From: Tridacna crocea
Lineage: Eukaryota > Mollusca > Bivalvia > Cardiida > Cardiidae
DNA: 64,000 nucleotides
Reading direction: 5' to 3'
NCBI GenBank assembly: GCA_943736015.1
Contig: OX031066.1
Coordinates: 24,102,127-24,166,126, forward strand
Made by a program: the position numbers and the translations under genes. The notes below the pieces were generated by a model. That model searched no databases, was not told where the DNA came from, and saw nothing but the letters and a program-made list of their open reading frames with translations. Positions 34,601 through 49,600 of the stretch are shown in pieces. Numbering within the stretch: the first letter of the stretch is position 1; each line of letters begins with the position of its first letter.

Positions 34601-37600
34601 TTCATTATACCAGTCAAGGTATCAGATTATCATGGATTTAAAATAGCCACTTTTTTCTTAACGACCACTATATCATAAGGTAGACTGGTCCATGGACATA
34701 CCTAGAATTGACCAATAGCGAAAAGTTTTGGTCTAGGCTAGCCGGGGCTTCATAGGCTGATACCTCTGCAGATTCATAAGCCCTTTTTGGAAGAGCACAC
34801 CCTGCTTGAAATTGTCACACCTGATATTTTAACTCATTACCAAACGACAAAATTTTAGGTTTGTCCAAATCGAAAGCATATGCAGACGACAAAATAAAAG
34901 TGACTGAAAATTTGAATTTTGTTTTGTGAAGGGTAGAAAACATTGTGGGAAAAGGAGAAAATGCTGGTTACCAGCATTTTCTCCTTTTCCCACAATGGTT
35001 TCTAAAGGCTTCTGTCTCAGGGGCGTCAAAAGTAGGGATTGTGTGGTAATGGGTTAAACACTGTTTTGATTTAAAGTTCTAAATATAGTACCAAGTTCTA
35101 GATTCTAAGAAAAAGCCCTGATGATTCTTTGTAAATGTACATGATTTTCTTTTGTTATGTGGATTTTAGTTGTTCTCTCTCTGTGTAGAAAACATGAACC
35201 CAACTATCAACAAATACCAATACTACCAACACCATCTTCCATTGGCTTTTTGTAATTGACCATTAATCCATCACAACATTGTTTTTTAAAAGCTTTGAAT
35301 CTTTTCATAATTTACTACAGAAGAGCTGAGAAAACCAGGAAACGGGTAAGGGGTAAAATCTTCATATAATTAATTATGGAATATCATGATAAATGTCGAA
35401 ATTGCTCCTCATGAGCAGTTTTTTTCATTTGAGTCAATTAACCTCTATGCTGTATGCTGAATAAAATCAAAGGACAGCAACTATCATAAATACATGAGCC
35501 ATGCCTTGTGAAAAGGGGGCCCGAATACGAAAATTGTCGAACGAGGTCAGCCTGCGCAGTCTACGCAGGCTGACATGAGCCAACACTTTTTGCTAGTGGT
35601 CAGTTTTTTGCATGCCAAAGGACAAGTCCTCTACGCTTGATAACAAGAGATGAATTAAGCCCCTTTTTGCCAGAGCATGGCTTGCATATATCATAATTAG
35701 AAATTTGTTTCCAAACTTGGCAGACACTTACCTTTATATTACAGCTATGGAGATCTTCAAGCATATTCTAGGCAGAAGAAAAACAAAACTTATATCCTGA
35801 AGCCCGAGTCTGGGTGTCAAGGTCGTGGTATCTGGGTAACCAAAAATGTGAAAGAGATCAAACCACATGAACATATGATTTGCCAACAGTATTTGGCAAG
35901 AGTAAGTAATTTTTTTCAACTCTACCCTGAGAAAGAAAGTTTTTAAAAACATTTACAGATGCCTTTAAATAGGACATGTGAAAATTTTGTTGGAAGTGAG
36001 AGAGGATATTTCAGGCTTTCTTATAAACTAAACATTTTTTCATTAATGATGTATGTTTGTAATTCATGTCAAATAAGTAGTTGTACAGTTGCTTGACCTT
36101 TCTCCAAATAAAACAAGAAAAAAACTTTTAAATAGGGATGGCAACGGTTAACCGGTTAACTGATCGAATTACCGATTAACCGGTTAGGAAATTGGTAACC
36201 GGTTAACCAGAAATACAGGCCTATATATAATATCAAAAGTTTACCAAAATAATCATAAAAAAAAATACTAAGTTAACTTTGCCGGTTCTGACAACCAAAA
36301 CTGCATTACACGCACATCCAATGTTGCCAAGACGTGGCGAAGGTGTGATATACAGTTTGACATGTCTGTGCAATATTAAACATAGTTAATTCGCTAATTA
36401 GTCCCCAGTCTCCGATAATAAACAAACACGTGTCCAATTTGAATGAAAGGCACTGGCTTATCGTAATTGATCTGCTTGGATTATTTCATTAAGTACCCGC
36501 CCCTAATCAAATATATGCATGGACTGACCAATAAGCGTAAGAGGGATTGAAATTTATGAAGTCAATCAATCTGTGTTCAAGGAGGCATAGCTGTTTCTCT
36601 TCGTTCGTTCATTATTACTTCGATAAGTATCTTCGAAAATCATAGTATAGTGCAGAGGCTTTGAATTTGGGAGAGTCTAAAATTTAAACCTGTCGTTTGG
36701 GCTAACACCCGATCACTTAGCGATAGCCGCTTCGTTTGACGATCAATAACCATACCATCATCTGTATGATTCTGTTTGTAGATTTTTTGAAAGTCATAAA
36801 AAGCAGTGACCCCACTAGTTCTTTCTTTCGATGCAGCACTAAAGTCTGTTATCAATATATCTATGGAAATTTACTGCTTAAAATCATTAAAAAGCTGAAA
36901 AGACGATCTGAAGTGACTCTGATCGGACAATGTCGAAAGGAGCATTTTGTTCTGTCATGGGTTTCCGTGTTTTTTGCATCGAGCATTTTTTCATGTGTTT
37001 TAATTTATGGATAGGCATTTCCGCCTGATTTGACAATAATTTATCAAAATGGGTAGCAAGTCACTTCATATCCTGGTATTTTACACAAGTTAAGCAGATA
37101 CTTTTTTTTTCCTTTCCAACGTGAGGTCTCACGTGAAACCAAACTTTTTTCTACATGAATTTAAGTTCTATTATGTGATTTACGCAATAATTTGCGTAGT
37201 GAAAACACTGAAATGGCCTGATAATTTCTAGTCCTCAATAGAAAACATTGTGGAAAAATGATTTTATTGCCGAGAGGGTGAGAGATTGTCGATAGACTGG
37301 CCGTCTTTTGCGCTAAAGTACAGAAATAGTAAACATCACGTGAATGCAGTACTCACGCACCGGTTGTCAGTGTTGACATATCGAGCAGGTACCTTCATCT
37401 TAAATGTTTTTACATGGTCGTTCGGTTAACCGGTTAACCGATCGAAAGATTGAACGGTTAACCGGTTAGCAAATTTACTAACCGTTGCCATCCCTACTTT
37501 TAAAAGAATAGAAAAAAAATATTGTGAGTTTGAAGTGATGCCATTTTATTTAAAAAACTCACCATTCCCCCTTATCCGTTTAATGTAATCTGTAATTACT

Positions 37601-40600
37601 ATAGTATTCAAAGCAGGATAAATCATTTCACCAATGATATATTTCTATTTTTTCTTCTAGCCATTACTCATAGATGGTTTCAAGTTTGATCTGAGAATCT
37701 ATACATTAGTGACCTCCTGTGACCCATTGAGGATCTTCGTCTTCAAAGATGGTCTAGCCAGATTTGCTACACATAAATATACAGAACCTAGCAATAACAA
37801 TATTGTAAGTACATGTAATGGCATTTTGTTTCTTAGACTGCACAAAAATTTATTATGTTTGACACAAAATTACTGCATAATTCAGTTTATATTCAGTTTT
37901 GGATCTTTCTATAGATAAATTTCATTTTTGGAGAGGATCTGAGGTGAATGATAACTTTGATAGTTATAATATTTAACTCTTTACAACACAATCCCGACTT
38001 TTAACGACCCTGAGAAAGAAAGCCTTTGAAAACATTGTGGGAAAAGGAGAAAATGCTGGTAACCAGCATTTTCTTCTTTTCCCGCAATGTTTTCTACCCT
38101 TTCCAATACAAAATTTAATTTTTGATTTACCTTTATTTTGTCGTCTGCAAATGCTTTCAATTTGACCTAGTCCAAAATTTTGTTGTTTGGTAAAGAGTTA
38201 ACTAAAGACTGGATACTATATCTCTGTAGTTAATCCTTGGGCAAAAAAAATGATAAAAATGTACTTTTTTGATTGGGCAAATATCCAAAATGATGTAATG
38301 TTTAAATCTTTACCACACCCTACCCTACCTATAATGACCCTAAAGTAGAGGGCTTTTGAAAACATTGTGGGAAAAGGAGAAAATGCCGGTAGCCAGCATT
38401 TTGTCCTTTTTCTGCAAGGTTTTCTATCCTATCAAATATAATTGTCATCTAATGAGCTCCATTTAGATTGTCTTTTTTAAGTTCCTTGAATTTAATTAAG
38501 TCCAAAGTTTTGTCATTTGGTAAAGAGTTAATGCTGTTTTGGCATACAATGTTTTTGAAATAGTGAACAGTGTTATTAAAGATCAGACTACACATGACAA
38601 CTTTAGCATATTAAGGGGTAAAACTTACATTGATGAACTGGTCAGATAAAATTTTGTTGAAATCATGCTAAAAAGGAAAGGGGATTTTTTATGCCCGAAG
38701 GGTCGAATTATGTTGTGTCCCTGTCTGTCTGTCCATCAGTTTGTCTTTAATTTCTTGTGGGCAACAGTTTCTCCTTCTACAGTTTCTAATGGAATTGTTT
38801 CAAACTCGGCACAATGAATCTCTATGATATGTAGTTGTGCATGTGACTCCTTACATTTGGATCTCTGTAGGTGTTCCAGATTTTAACCCATTTCACTGAC
38901 AAGCCCCTTTAGGCATATATGCACTGCTGTATGAAGCTTATGTTAGGGAATTGAGTTCCAACCTCGTTTCAGTATTTTGGCTAAAAGTCTTGTCATTGCA
39001 AAGGTTATGTTTATCAAAGGTCATGGATATTGGTCTATTTTGTATTTATTTTTTCTAAGTTTTTGTTTATCTTTTTCAGGATAATGTATATATGCACCTG
39101 ACAAACTATGCCATAAATAAACACAGTGAAGATTTTATTCGCGACGATGAAGCTGGTAGTAAACGCAGGATAAGCACAACAAATCGGTACATGGCCGCCA
39201 AAGGTTACGATGTAGATAAACTGTGGGCTGATATTGATGACGTTATAATAAAGACGCTAATTTCAGCGCATTCTGTTCTCAAACATAACTACCGCACTTG
39301 TTTTCCTAATCATGTCAAAGGAAGTGCTTGTTTTGAAATTCTAGGATTTGATGTAATTCTGGATAGGAAGTTAAGACCCTATATAATAGAGGTGAGTTTT
39401 TGTGTGTTTATCTTGTAATTTAATGTGAAAGTTTTTCATGAAATTTTCTGTTCACACACTTTGATTTTAGACATTCTGCAGTAAAAAATGCAAAGAATTG
39501 ACTCCTAACTCTTTACCACAGGAGAAAATTTTAGACTGGTCCAAATTGAAAGCATTTACAGACGACAAAATAAAGGTGACTTAAAAATAGAAATTTGTTC
39601 TGGGAAGAAGAGAAATCACTGTGGGAAAAGGCGAAAATGCTGGTTACCAGCACATTCTCCTTTTCCCATAGTGTTTTCAAAAGGCTTCTTTCTCCGGGGC
39701 GTCAAAAGTAGGGATTGTGTGGTAATGGGTTAAGTCTTTACCACACAGTCCCGACTTTTAACAACCCTCAGAAAGAAGCCCATTGAAAACACTGTGGGAA
39801 AAGGAGAAAATGCTGGTAACCAGCATTTTCCCCATTTCCAACAGTGTTTTCTACCCTTCACATACCAAATTTTCATTTTTCAGTCACCTTTATTTTGTCG
39901 TCTGCAAATGCTTTCAATTTGGACCATTCTAAAATTTTCACGTGTGGTAAAGAGTTAAACAGAGGACAGAATTTCAGACTGGCCGAAATTGGAAGTCTGT
40001 GCAGATGACAAATTGCAAGTGGCCTGCATGACAACATTTGGCCTTGATAGAGGAGAAAACATTGTAGGAAAAGGGGGAAATGATGTTTATCAGCATTTTC
40101 TTCTTTTACTACAATGTTTTCAAAAGCTTTCCATTTGTTAGGCTTGATAAAAGTCATCAATGTGTGGTAAAGGGTCAAAGATACAATTTTTTTGAGATTT
40201 GAAGTAAGGAAGATGTGTAAATGAAGTACAAATGTTCAAAAATTTAATTCTTCACCAAACAAGATTTTAGACTGGTCTATTTTGAAAGCATGGGCGCGCA
40301 AAAGAGTACCCACAGAACATACATCAAAAAATTTTTATGGATCACAATTACTTTTTATACATTGGCAACAAATATTAAGAAGCTAGCCAGCTTATACAGC
40401 TATACTCAAGAAGTTAGTCTCATTAATGAGACACTAAGGTGATTTTTTCATATATGGACATTTATTGTGCACCGTACCATCTCAAGTCCATTGTAGATTT
40501 TCCAATAGCAAAGATAAAGCGCTATACTGCCTTTCTGTGTCATTGGTTTAATCTATATTGCAGCAAAATGCAATTAAATTCAAATAACTAACATGACCAA

Positions 40601-43600
40601 AGGCGAATTATTAAATCTTTCATTACCTAAAAAGCTTGTAGAAGTCGTTTATAACATGTTAATCTCGGGAAAAAAAACACTGATGAAATTTATCGTGCGT
40701 GGAAGCCATTTTGAGTGTTTTCAGGAATGTACCTGTAAATAACTCAAGTAACAGATGAAATGCATGGTTTTCTCTTATGTTTAGCATTTAAATCCTAGTT
40801 TTATGCTCTATTTGCGAATGTCATTAGCTCTTTACCACACAGTCCTGACTTTTGAGAGAGAAGAAGGTCTTTTGAAAACAACTGTGGAGAAAGGAGAAAA
40901 TGCTGGTAGCCAGCATTTTCTCCTTTCTCCACAATGTTTTCTGTCCTATGAGATACAAATTCCATTGTTTCACCCACATTTGATTTGTCATCTGCAGATG
41001 CTTTCAATTTGGACTAGTCTGAAATTTTGTCGTTTGGTAAAGAGATGAAAGTTGGGATTTTGTGGTACAGGGGTTGAAGGAAACATTTGCTTAATCCATT
41101 CCCACACAGTCCTTGCTTTTAACGACCCTGAGAAAGAAGCCTTTAGAAAACATTGTGGGAAAAGGAGAAAATGCTGGTAACCAGCATTTTCTCCTTTTCC
41201 CACAATGTTTTCTACCCTTCACAAAACAAATTTCAAATTTTCAGTCGCTTAATTTTGTCGTCTGCAAACACTTTTGATTTGGACTCGTCTAAAATTTTGT
41301 CGTTTGGTAATGAGTTAAATCATGTGTCTTTGTTTTCTTAACAGGTAAACCATTCCCCTAGTTTCAATACAGACTCTGAGCTAGACAGAGAAATTAAAGG
41401 TGCTTTGGTGTATGACTCATTACAACTTGTCAACTTTGGTGCTTGTGATAGGCGGAAATGTATTGAGGAAGAAAGAAAGAGAATCAAGGACAGATTATTG
41501 GGAAAGGCCAGCAGGAAAGAGTCCAGGTGAGGCAGTTATTCAGGGCATTTGCCATTGGAAGGGATTGATTCCCTGGTACCTCAAACTTTCTAATTGAGTC
41601 TCTTAAAATTTTGGAGTGATTTAAAACTTGCATCAAATAGGTTGTTCTGTTGGAGCCATGGTTGGTATCAGAGTTAATAATTAAAATATGTGGCTTTTCA
41701 CGTAAAAAGGGACCATCTGGGAAATGTGACAAGTGTGGACTCTGGTCAGCCTGCACAAAAAACCTTGTCAGACTGGGCAATTTTCACAGGCTTACCAGGG
41801 TTGAGACTTTTCGATTTTTATGATATTTTCTGTATGACAAGTGGTCATTCCACCTTGTTATACAATCATTTTTGAACTATCAACATAAATTGACCTGCAC
41901 TATCTTTGATTTGTTCTCAGCTAATTGATGTATGTAATTCCTAGTTTGTCTCTTTTTATGGTTGACAGGTCACATATATTTAAGAACTAAGCAGTAAAAA
42001 TAATTCATTAGGAAAACTAGAGCAAACAAGTTCTATCTTTCATCACTCGATATTCTTCTTGAATTAGAAATATACATACCTTTTGCTATATACAAAGGAT
42101 TGCATCAGTTTTACCTTACATCTTTACCTGATGACAGTATTTTAGTCATGTCGAAATTGAAACCAATTGGAGCTGACAATTTCACTGTGGCTTAAAACAT
42201 TGTGTGAAAGGTTGAAAATGCTTTCTCCTTTCCCACAATGTTTTCAAAGGGCTCCTTTTCAGGAGTTGTTAAAAGTCAGCATTGTGAGGTAAAGAGTTAC
42301 AAAGGTCTGTTGTGGAATGAAGAAAGCTGCACAATTCAATTCCCTTATACGAAGGAAAAGTTTTTAAAAAACCTCAGTTATAGAACTGGATATCTAGAAT
42401 GAACTTTGTACTCAGTATTTATAACTTCAGAATATAGGTTTAGTGTTCTTTTTTATACATTTTTGAAGATACCAGTGTGACATTATTCTTTTATGAAGAT
42501 AGAAAGTTGAATGTATTTAAATTTGAATGTTTATATAACTGACCTAGGATAAAGACAGTACAGATAAGTATTTGATATTCACTTAAGCCTTTAACCCTTA
42601 ACCACACAATACTGATGTGATTTTAAGGACACTGAGGAAGAAAGCCTTTGAAAACAATTTTGGAAAAGAAGAAAATGCTGGTAACCAGCTTTTTCTTTTT
42701 TTCCCACATTTTTTTCTACCCTTTCATAGACTGATTTCTTCATTTGTGACACCTTTTTATTGTCATTTTCAAATGCTTTCAGTTTAGACTAGGCTAAAAT
42801 TTTGTTATGAGGTAAAGCGTTAAGAATACAACAGATTTTACACCTGTTATTGAAATCTTTACAGCAGTGACAGGATTTTTTACCTTATTATAATTAAGGA
42901 TACACAGAAATGAAATCAATTCATTCAGTTGTTCACACCTACCTTCAGTTGAAATGAAAGTGCCAGACAAAAACTCAGCATAAAAATGCTGGCCTTTCAT
43001 TATCTTTCATTATGTAGACTCGTAACAGTGAGATTTTAAGAAAAAAAACAAACACTTGACTACAGCCATCTTCAAAAACACTCGACTACAGCCATCTTCA
43101 GCCTTCATATTTTAATTCACATTTCTCTGTGAAAGCGCTGGAATTGATAGGGATGTAAATTGAAGTAAATGTATAAGAATTGCAGTCCAACTTTATGGAA
43201 CAAATAGGCATTACTATACAGGCTTTTTAGAAAATCACTGATAATAGGTATAAAAGAGAAGTAATTTAAAGAAAAAACTGGCTTTGGTTTTGATAAATAT
43301 AAATGAAAATATTGTTCAGAAAAAAAAATTGCTTGTGGCTGAGATTTCTTCTTTTCCAGTAGGGTTTTTAGAAATTATTAAATTGTATAGTTTAAAGGAT
43401 GTTTTGTGAAATAGATTGTTCAATACTGTTCACAGATTTGCACTATGTAGAACTGTGTATTTTTCATAAAATTACGTAAAATGTATTTCTGTGCTGATAC
43501 CTTGTATCAACTGTCATTTTCATGTTTTATTCACTGGAGAGATTTAAGGAGTAAAATGTACTATATGGCGAGCGACACGTGAAAATGGGCATTCAGACAT

Positions 43601-46600
43601 TTGCGTAAAGTGTAGTCTCGGATCAGCCTGTGCAGTCCACGCAGGCTTACCAGAGATGGCTTTTTACGACTACATTAGATTTTGTCATACAGTAGACATG
43701 TACAAAACAGAAAATAACATAAAAATGGAACATGTTTCGGTTTACTCTACGATGACTGTGCAGGCTGATCCAAGGTGACACTATACGCAATTGTCCGAAT
43801 GTCCCTTTCCTCTTGTTGCTGGCAATATGATGATTTGAAATGTTATGATGAGCATCTGTAATGTGTGAGTTATCATAACAATAATTGATTCTGATCATGT
43901 TACATCTTGTATCTCAAGTCAAGAGATTTGATACAGTAGATGTCTGCTTACTCTTCAGCTATTTACTAGTCAAAGCGGTATTTTGATGATCTGGAAAAAG
44001 GGGAACATTGTGGGAAATGAATACAATGCTGATAACCATCAGTCTCTACTCACCATACAGTATCTTAAATCCCTTTAAAGAGAAATTTCACTAATTGGGC
44101 TTTTTTTAATTTGTAGTCTGCTAATAATTTCACATTGAACAATACTAAAATCTTAATGTCAGGTAAAAGTTTGATGTCTTTTTGTTGAAATTTTGAAGCA
44201 TTTGTGTAGTATTTACCAAACTTTGTCTGTAAGCTTAGAATGCACAAAATTTGAAGATTTTATTAGTCTTAGAAAAAGATTCCCAAGTACTGGTACAACT
44301 AGTGCTGGTTATACACCTTGCTATGCACAAAAACAAAGGAAATAGACCAGACAAAATGATGATTAAACATTTGAGCCATGCTCTGGAAAAAGGGGGCTTA
44401 ATGCATCTACATCATTTATGATGGGAGGGAGTTAAAGCATCCATAAAAAAAGCAATGCTTTTTAACAACTAACTTAATCATGAAGTAGAGCAGTCCTTGG
44501 ACACAGAGAAATTGACCAACAGCGAAAAGTTTCAGCCGTGGTCAGCCTGTGCATATTGCGCAGGCTGACCTGAATCAATACTTTTTGCAATTGCATTAAG
44601 CCCTCTTCACAGAGCATTACTCATTTTTTTTTTTTTTTCGTTTTCAAATTATCAGGGAAGAACTTGACATAGCTCAACAGCAGTATATAGAAACGCTAGA
44701 GAAGTATGAGAATGCACATATGGGCAACTTTAGAAGAATATATCCAGGACCAAACACAGATAAATATGAGAAGTTCTTTCACAGTAGTGGGACATTGTTC
44801 CAGGAAACTGCAGCTTTTAAAGCAAGGAGTGAGCTTGCAAGGTTTGGAAATTTGTTTCATGTAGAATTTTTCACTCTGTCAGCCCATTGCTGTATAGGGT
44901 GTTTTATAGTGGACCTTTTTACTTTTTCATAGAAACTAAACAAGAAACTATGAGAAAAATGGAAGTATTGATATTGAGTTTTGAAAATAATTGTTAGAAA
45001 ATGAGCTCTTGTCCTGAAAGGGCAATTTTCATTTTCCCAGAATGTTTCAAGTAGCAATAAACGATACTCTTGTACTCATAAAATGTAATCTATAATCAAT
45101 AATAATCTATAATCAATAATTATACCCCCCAAAACTCTGTTTGGGGGGTATATAGGAGTCAGCTTGTCGGTCGGTCGGTCGGTCGGTCTGTAGCTTTTTG
45201 TCCGCTCTATTTCTCATAAACTACTGAACGAATTTTATTCAAACTTCACAGGTAAACTCAGTATCAAGCAGAGATGTGCATATGAAATGTTGGTTATGGT
45301 TCATTGATTTTTCACTGAGTTATGGCCCTTTCATGAAATTTCTTGTCCGCTCTTTTTCTCATCAACTATTGGACAGATTTGGTTCAAACTACACAGATAG
45401 ACTCAGTATAAAGCAGAGATGTGCATATCCCATTTTGGTTATGGTTTATTTAGGTTTCATGGAGTTATGGCCCTTTGATGATTCTGGACAAATTTCTTTT
45501 TCATACTTGAATTTTGTCCGCAGCATATCTCCAAAACTATACTAGCTAGGGTTATGAAATTTCATGGGTGGATAGATCTCATCAAGGGGGAGTGCAGTGC
45601 ACACAAATCATAACTCTTGCTAGCTTAATGTTTGAGTTATTGCCCTTTGTTGTTTTTTTATACTTGAATTTTGTCCAGAGCGTCTCTCCAAAACTATACT
45701 AGCCAGGGTTATGAAATTTCATGGGTGGATAGATCTCACCAAGGGGGAGTGCAGTGCACAGGAATTATAACTCTTGCTTGCTTAATTTTTGAGTTATTGC
45801 CCTTTGTCATTTTTAATACTTGAATTTGGTCTGGAGCGTATCTCCAAAATTATACTAGCTAGGGTTATGAAATTTCATGGCTGGATCGATCTCACAAAGG
45901 GGGAGTGCAGTGCACAGGAATCATAACTCCTGCTCACTTAATTTTTGAGTTATTGCCCTTTGTCGTTTCTAATATTTGAATTTGGTCCAGTGAATATCTC
46001 CAAAACTATACTAGCTAGGGTTATGAAATTTCATGGGTGGATAGATCTCATCAAGGGGGGGTGCAGTGCATAAAAATCATAACTCTTGCTCCCATAATTT
46101 TTCAGTTATTGCCCTTTGTTGTTTTTCATACTTGAATTTTGTCCGGAGCGTATCTCCAAAAGTATACTAGCTAGGGTTATGAAATTTCATGGATGGATAG
46201 ATCTCATCAAGGGGGAATGCAGTGCACAGGAATCATAACTCTTGCTCACTTAACTTTTGAGTTATTGCCCTTTGTCGTTTTTCATACTTTAATTTGGTCA
46301 GGTGTATGCCCCAGCTTAACAACTTGGGGTAAGACGGGCGTAACTTGTGACAATTTGCCGCTCGTGTTCAACTTTTACTTTTGTACTCAACCATTCTGCA
46401 TTCTGTGACAAAGACCTGTTTGGTGGCAAGGAGCTGGTGGGGGGTATGATCACGTTGAGTGATAGCTCCAGTTTTAACTCATGTATGAGCATACATTTAG
46501 ACTTCCAATGGCTAGACATCTATTTAAAATGTAAAAGAAAAAAGCAAAAGTGAACAATCACTTCATCCTCTCTCTTTCTCTTCTTCCCTTGTTCCTTACC

Positions 46601-49600
46601 TATCCCACCATCATTCTTGAATATCCCACTTGTGAAGAAAAAGAGAAAAAAGGTTAAATAACATATAGCTACTTTGCTGACTGTGGTTTTATTGGCACTG
46701 TATAATTGTTGTGAAACTTTGGTAGAAAGAAATCCCTTAACTATTTACCACACAATCCTGACTTTTAAAGACCCTGAAAGAAAAGCCTTTTGAAAACATT
46801 GGGGGAAAAGGAGAAAATGCTGGTAACCAGCATTTTCTCCTCTTCCCACAATGTTTTCTACCCTGCTGGAAACAAATTTCAATTTTTGAGTTACCTTTAT
46901 TATGTTGTCTATAAGGACCTTCAATTTGGACCAGTCTAGAATTTTTTGTCTTTTGGTAATGAGTTAATTGAATATATGATCATGGAGTAAAAGTTTCCCA
47001 TGTATGAAAGAAGTGTTGATTATCTTATTTGACAAGAGAAAAGTCAGGACACTCTAGCACTTGTCTTAGCTCACTTCAAGATGCTTTAGATTTTGATGGC
47101 TTAACAAATTTTGGCCATGCTCTGTGAAAAGGGAACTTAATGCATATGCAAAAAAGTATTGACCAAACTCAGCCTGTGCAGGCTGACCTGGGCCAAAAAT
47201 TTTTGCCATTAGTTAATTTTTTGTATGTCCAAGGATCGTCTATCTCATGATTAGGCTTGTTGTTGTAAAGAAAGAACATTATGGACCAATAAAGTTTTTG
47301 CTGGCTTGTTTGGTACTATGGATCATGGAGATGCATTAAGCCCCCTTTTGCCAGAGCATGGTTAGTATATTTCACAAAGTACACTGATGAGTGCTTTGTA
47401 TTATACCTACAATTATCTCCAGCTCAGCTTCTGAATAGTAAAGAAACAAAACATATTATAATTATTTGTGAATATTCAGTTAATTAACATCCTCTAAATT
47501 TCATAGACTTTTCTATGGGATGAGCCTAAGGTAAATTGTCTAACTCGTATCACCTGTAAAACTGTTGTTAGTTCTCAATTACAGTTTTTGAGCCAAAACT
47601 AGGGATAGTAGCATGAATTGGGAGATTGCCTGAAATTAATTCATAAACACATCCTATGTATAAATAGATTTCTTGTCATGCTAGCAGCGATGAAGGATAT
47701 TGGATATTCAATATGAAATTATTCAAATATGAAATAATGATCATTGCCCTATTTTGAAAGAACTACAACTCCTCATGTGAATAGAATTTATGAAGTGTTT
47801 TATCCATGAAAATAGATTGCAATCCACCATTGCATAGATAAATGTAGGAATCTTTTTTCAATGGAATATTCTGAAAATGGTATTAAGTGTCTTGAGGTAA
47901 TTTTAGATTTTGTGCCCAAAACTTGAGATGACATGTGCAAATGTCATACGATGGATGATACTCATTATATGAGCTCATATTGAAATAGGCATGATGATGT
48001 CATGTTTCGTCTCATTAAAAAAATGGAGTACTGGGTCTGTATTCACCTATTCTGAGGAAGATTCTTAGTTTTATTCTCCTGAATTTCATCCGCGTGAAAG
48101 TAACAGAACCTCTGATTGGCTAAACCAAATGGTTTAGGCAATCAGCAGTTCTGTTACTTTCACAGTCAGAAAATATTGAAGATTAAGGCAAAGAACATTC
48201 TTAAGAATGGTAGGTGAATATGGATCCCAAACTGAAATATTCCAATATTTGAATGCAATTGTCTTCTATCCCTTGGCTTGCATGAAAAAATAATGATTAG
48301 GAGTCTTAAACATTATTTCATAAGATACTTTGGTTTAGGACAAAGAAAAGTTAAAATTCCCCCGTATTAGGCTGGATTATGGATGCATGTTAAACATATG
48401 AATGCTACATGTTTTATTGGTGTTTGTAAATCTGTTGAACACTGATAATTCTGTTTTCTTTAAGTAAAAACATGTTGTTTAAAAAACTTCGATATACCAA
48501 TTGCTCTGTTTTAATGCATTTGAAATTCAGACTGTGCTGGAAATAATAATGGGTTAGATGATTTTGTTGTAACATAATTTTCATGGAACACATGTCTTTG
48601 TGCAATTCATTGCAGATCTAAGTTGATAAATGCTACAATATCATTGCTGATGATTAAACATGTGTAGGGTGCTACAGTAAGATGAGGTTATGTTGTTATG
48701 CTTCTTAACTTAGGGTTGACATTTGATTGATCACAGCTAAGATTATACCTTTTTACATGATAGACAGATGTAAAAATCAGTGTAGATTTACACAGAAATC
48801 GAATAGTTCAGTAGTAAAAGCACTGTCTTTGCTTGGTTTCAAATCAGTCTTAAAGAACATAGCGAATCTATTCCACATCATTCACCTGCTAAGCTTTAGA
48901 AAATCACAGATGGAGGAATTTTGATGCTTGATTACATAGCATAATTTTTATAGCCATGTGTTTTACATTACATATATATTATCATTTCTAGGCAACAAAG
49001 AGAAGAGATATCCCGAAAAAAAGAGAAAATGGAATCCATGTTAAAAGGGAAGAAGCCTTCAACAGGTGTAGCGAGACCTGAGAGTCCTGGTAGTAGACGT
49101 CGAAGATCACTGAGGAGATCAACGTTACCCTCGCGGAGAATTGCTTCAAGTTCCAGAGGGAATATGGACGTGGGTCACAATTTATATTTAAATGAATTAT
49201 GGTTTTTTTTTTGCAAGACAGGTTGGTTTTTATGTCAGCGAAAGAAATTAATGCACACTTTTATTTTTGAAAGACTACAAATATTTGGCAGGGCAAATGC
49301 AACTCTCCTTTGTTTGTCAATATTTTTGACCTGTGTATTTTGATGAAATGGACTTACATGTATGTGAGTAAATTATCCTTGCAATTTATGTTTGGTTGGA
49401 TATTGACTTTATTTAATGATTATTTAGGCATTTTTGATTGTTAAACCCTTTACCAAACAATCCCTTGTTGTCACAACCCTGAAAAAGAAGCCATTTGAAA
49501 ACATTGTAGGAAAAGGAGAAAATGCTGGTAACCAGCATTTTCTCCTTTTTCCACTATGTCTTCTACCCTGTCAAAAAACTTAACTACATTTGCACTAATT

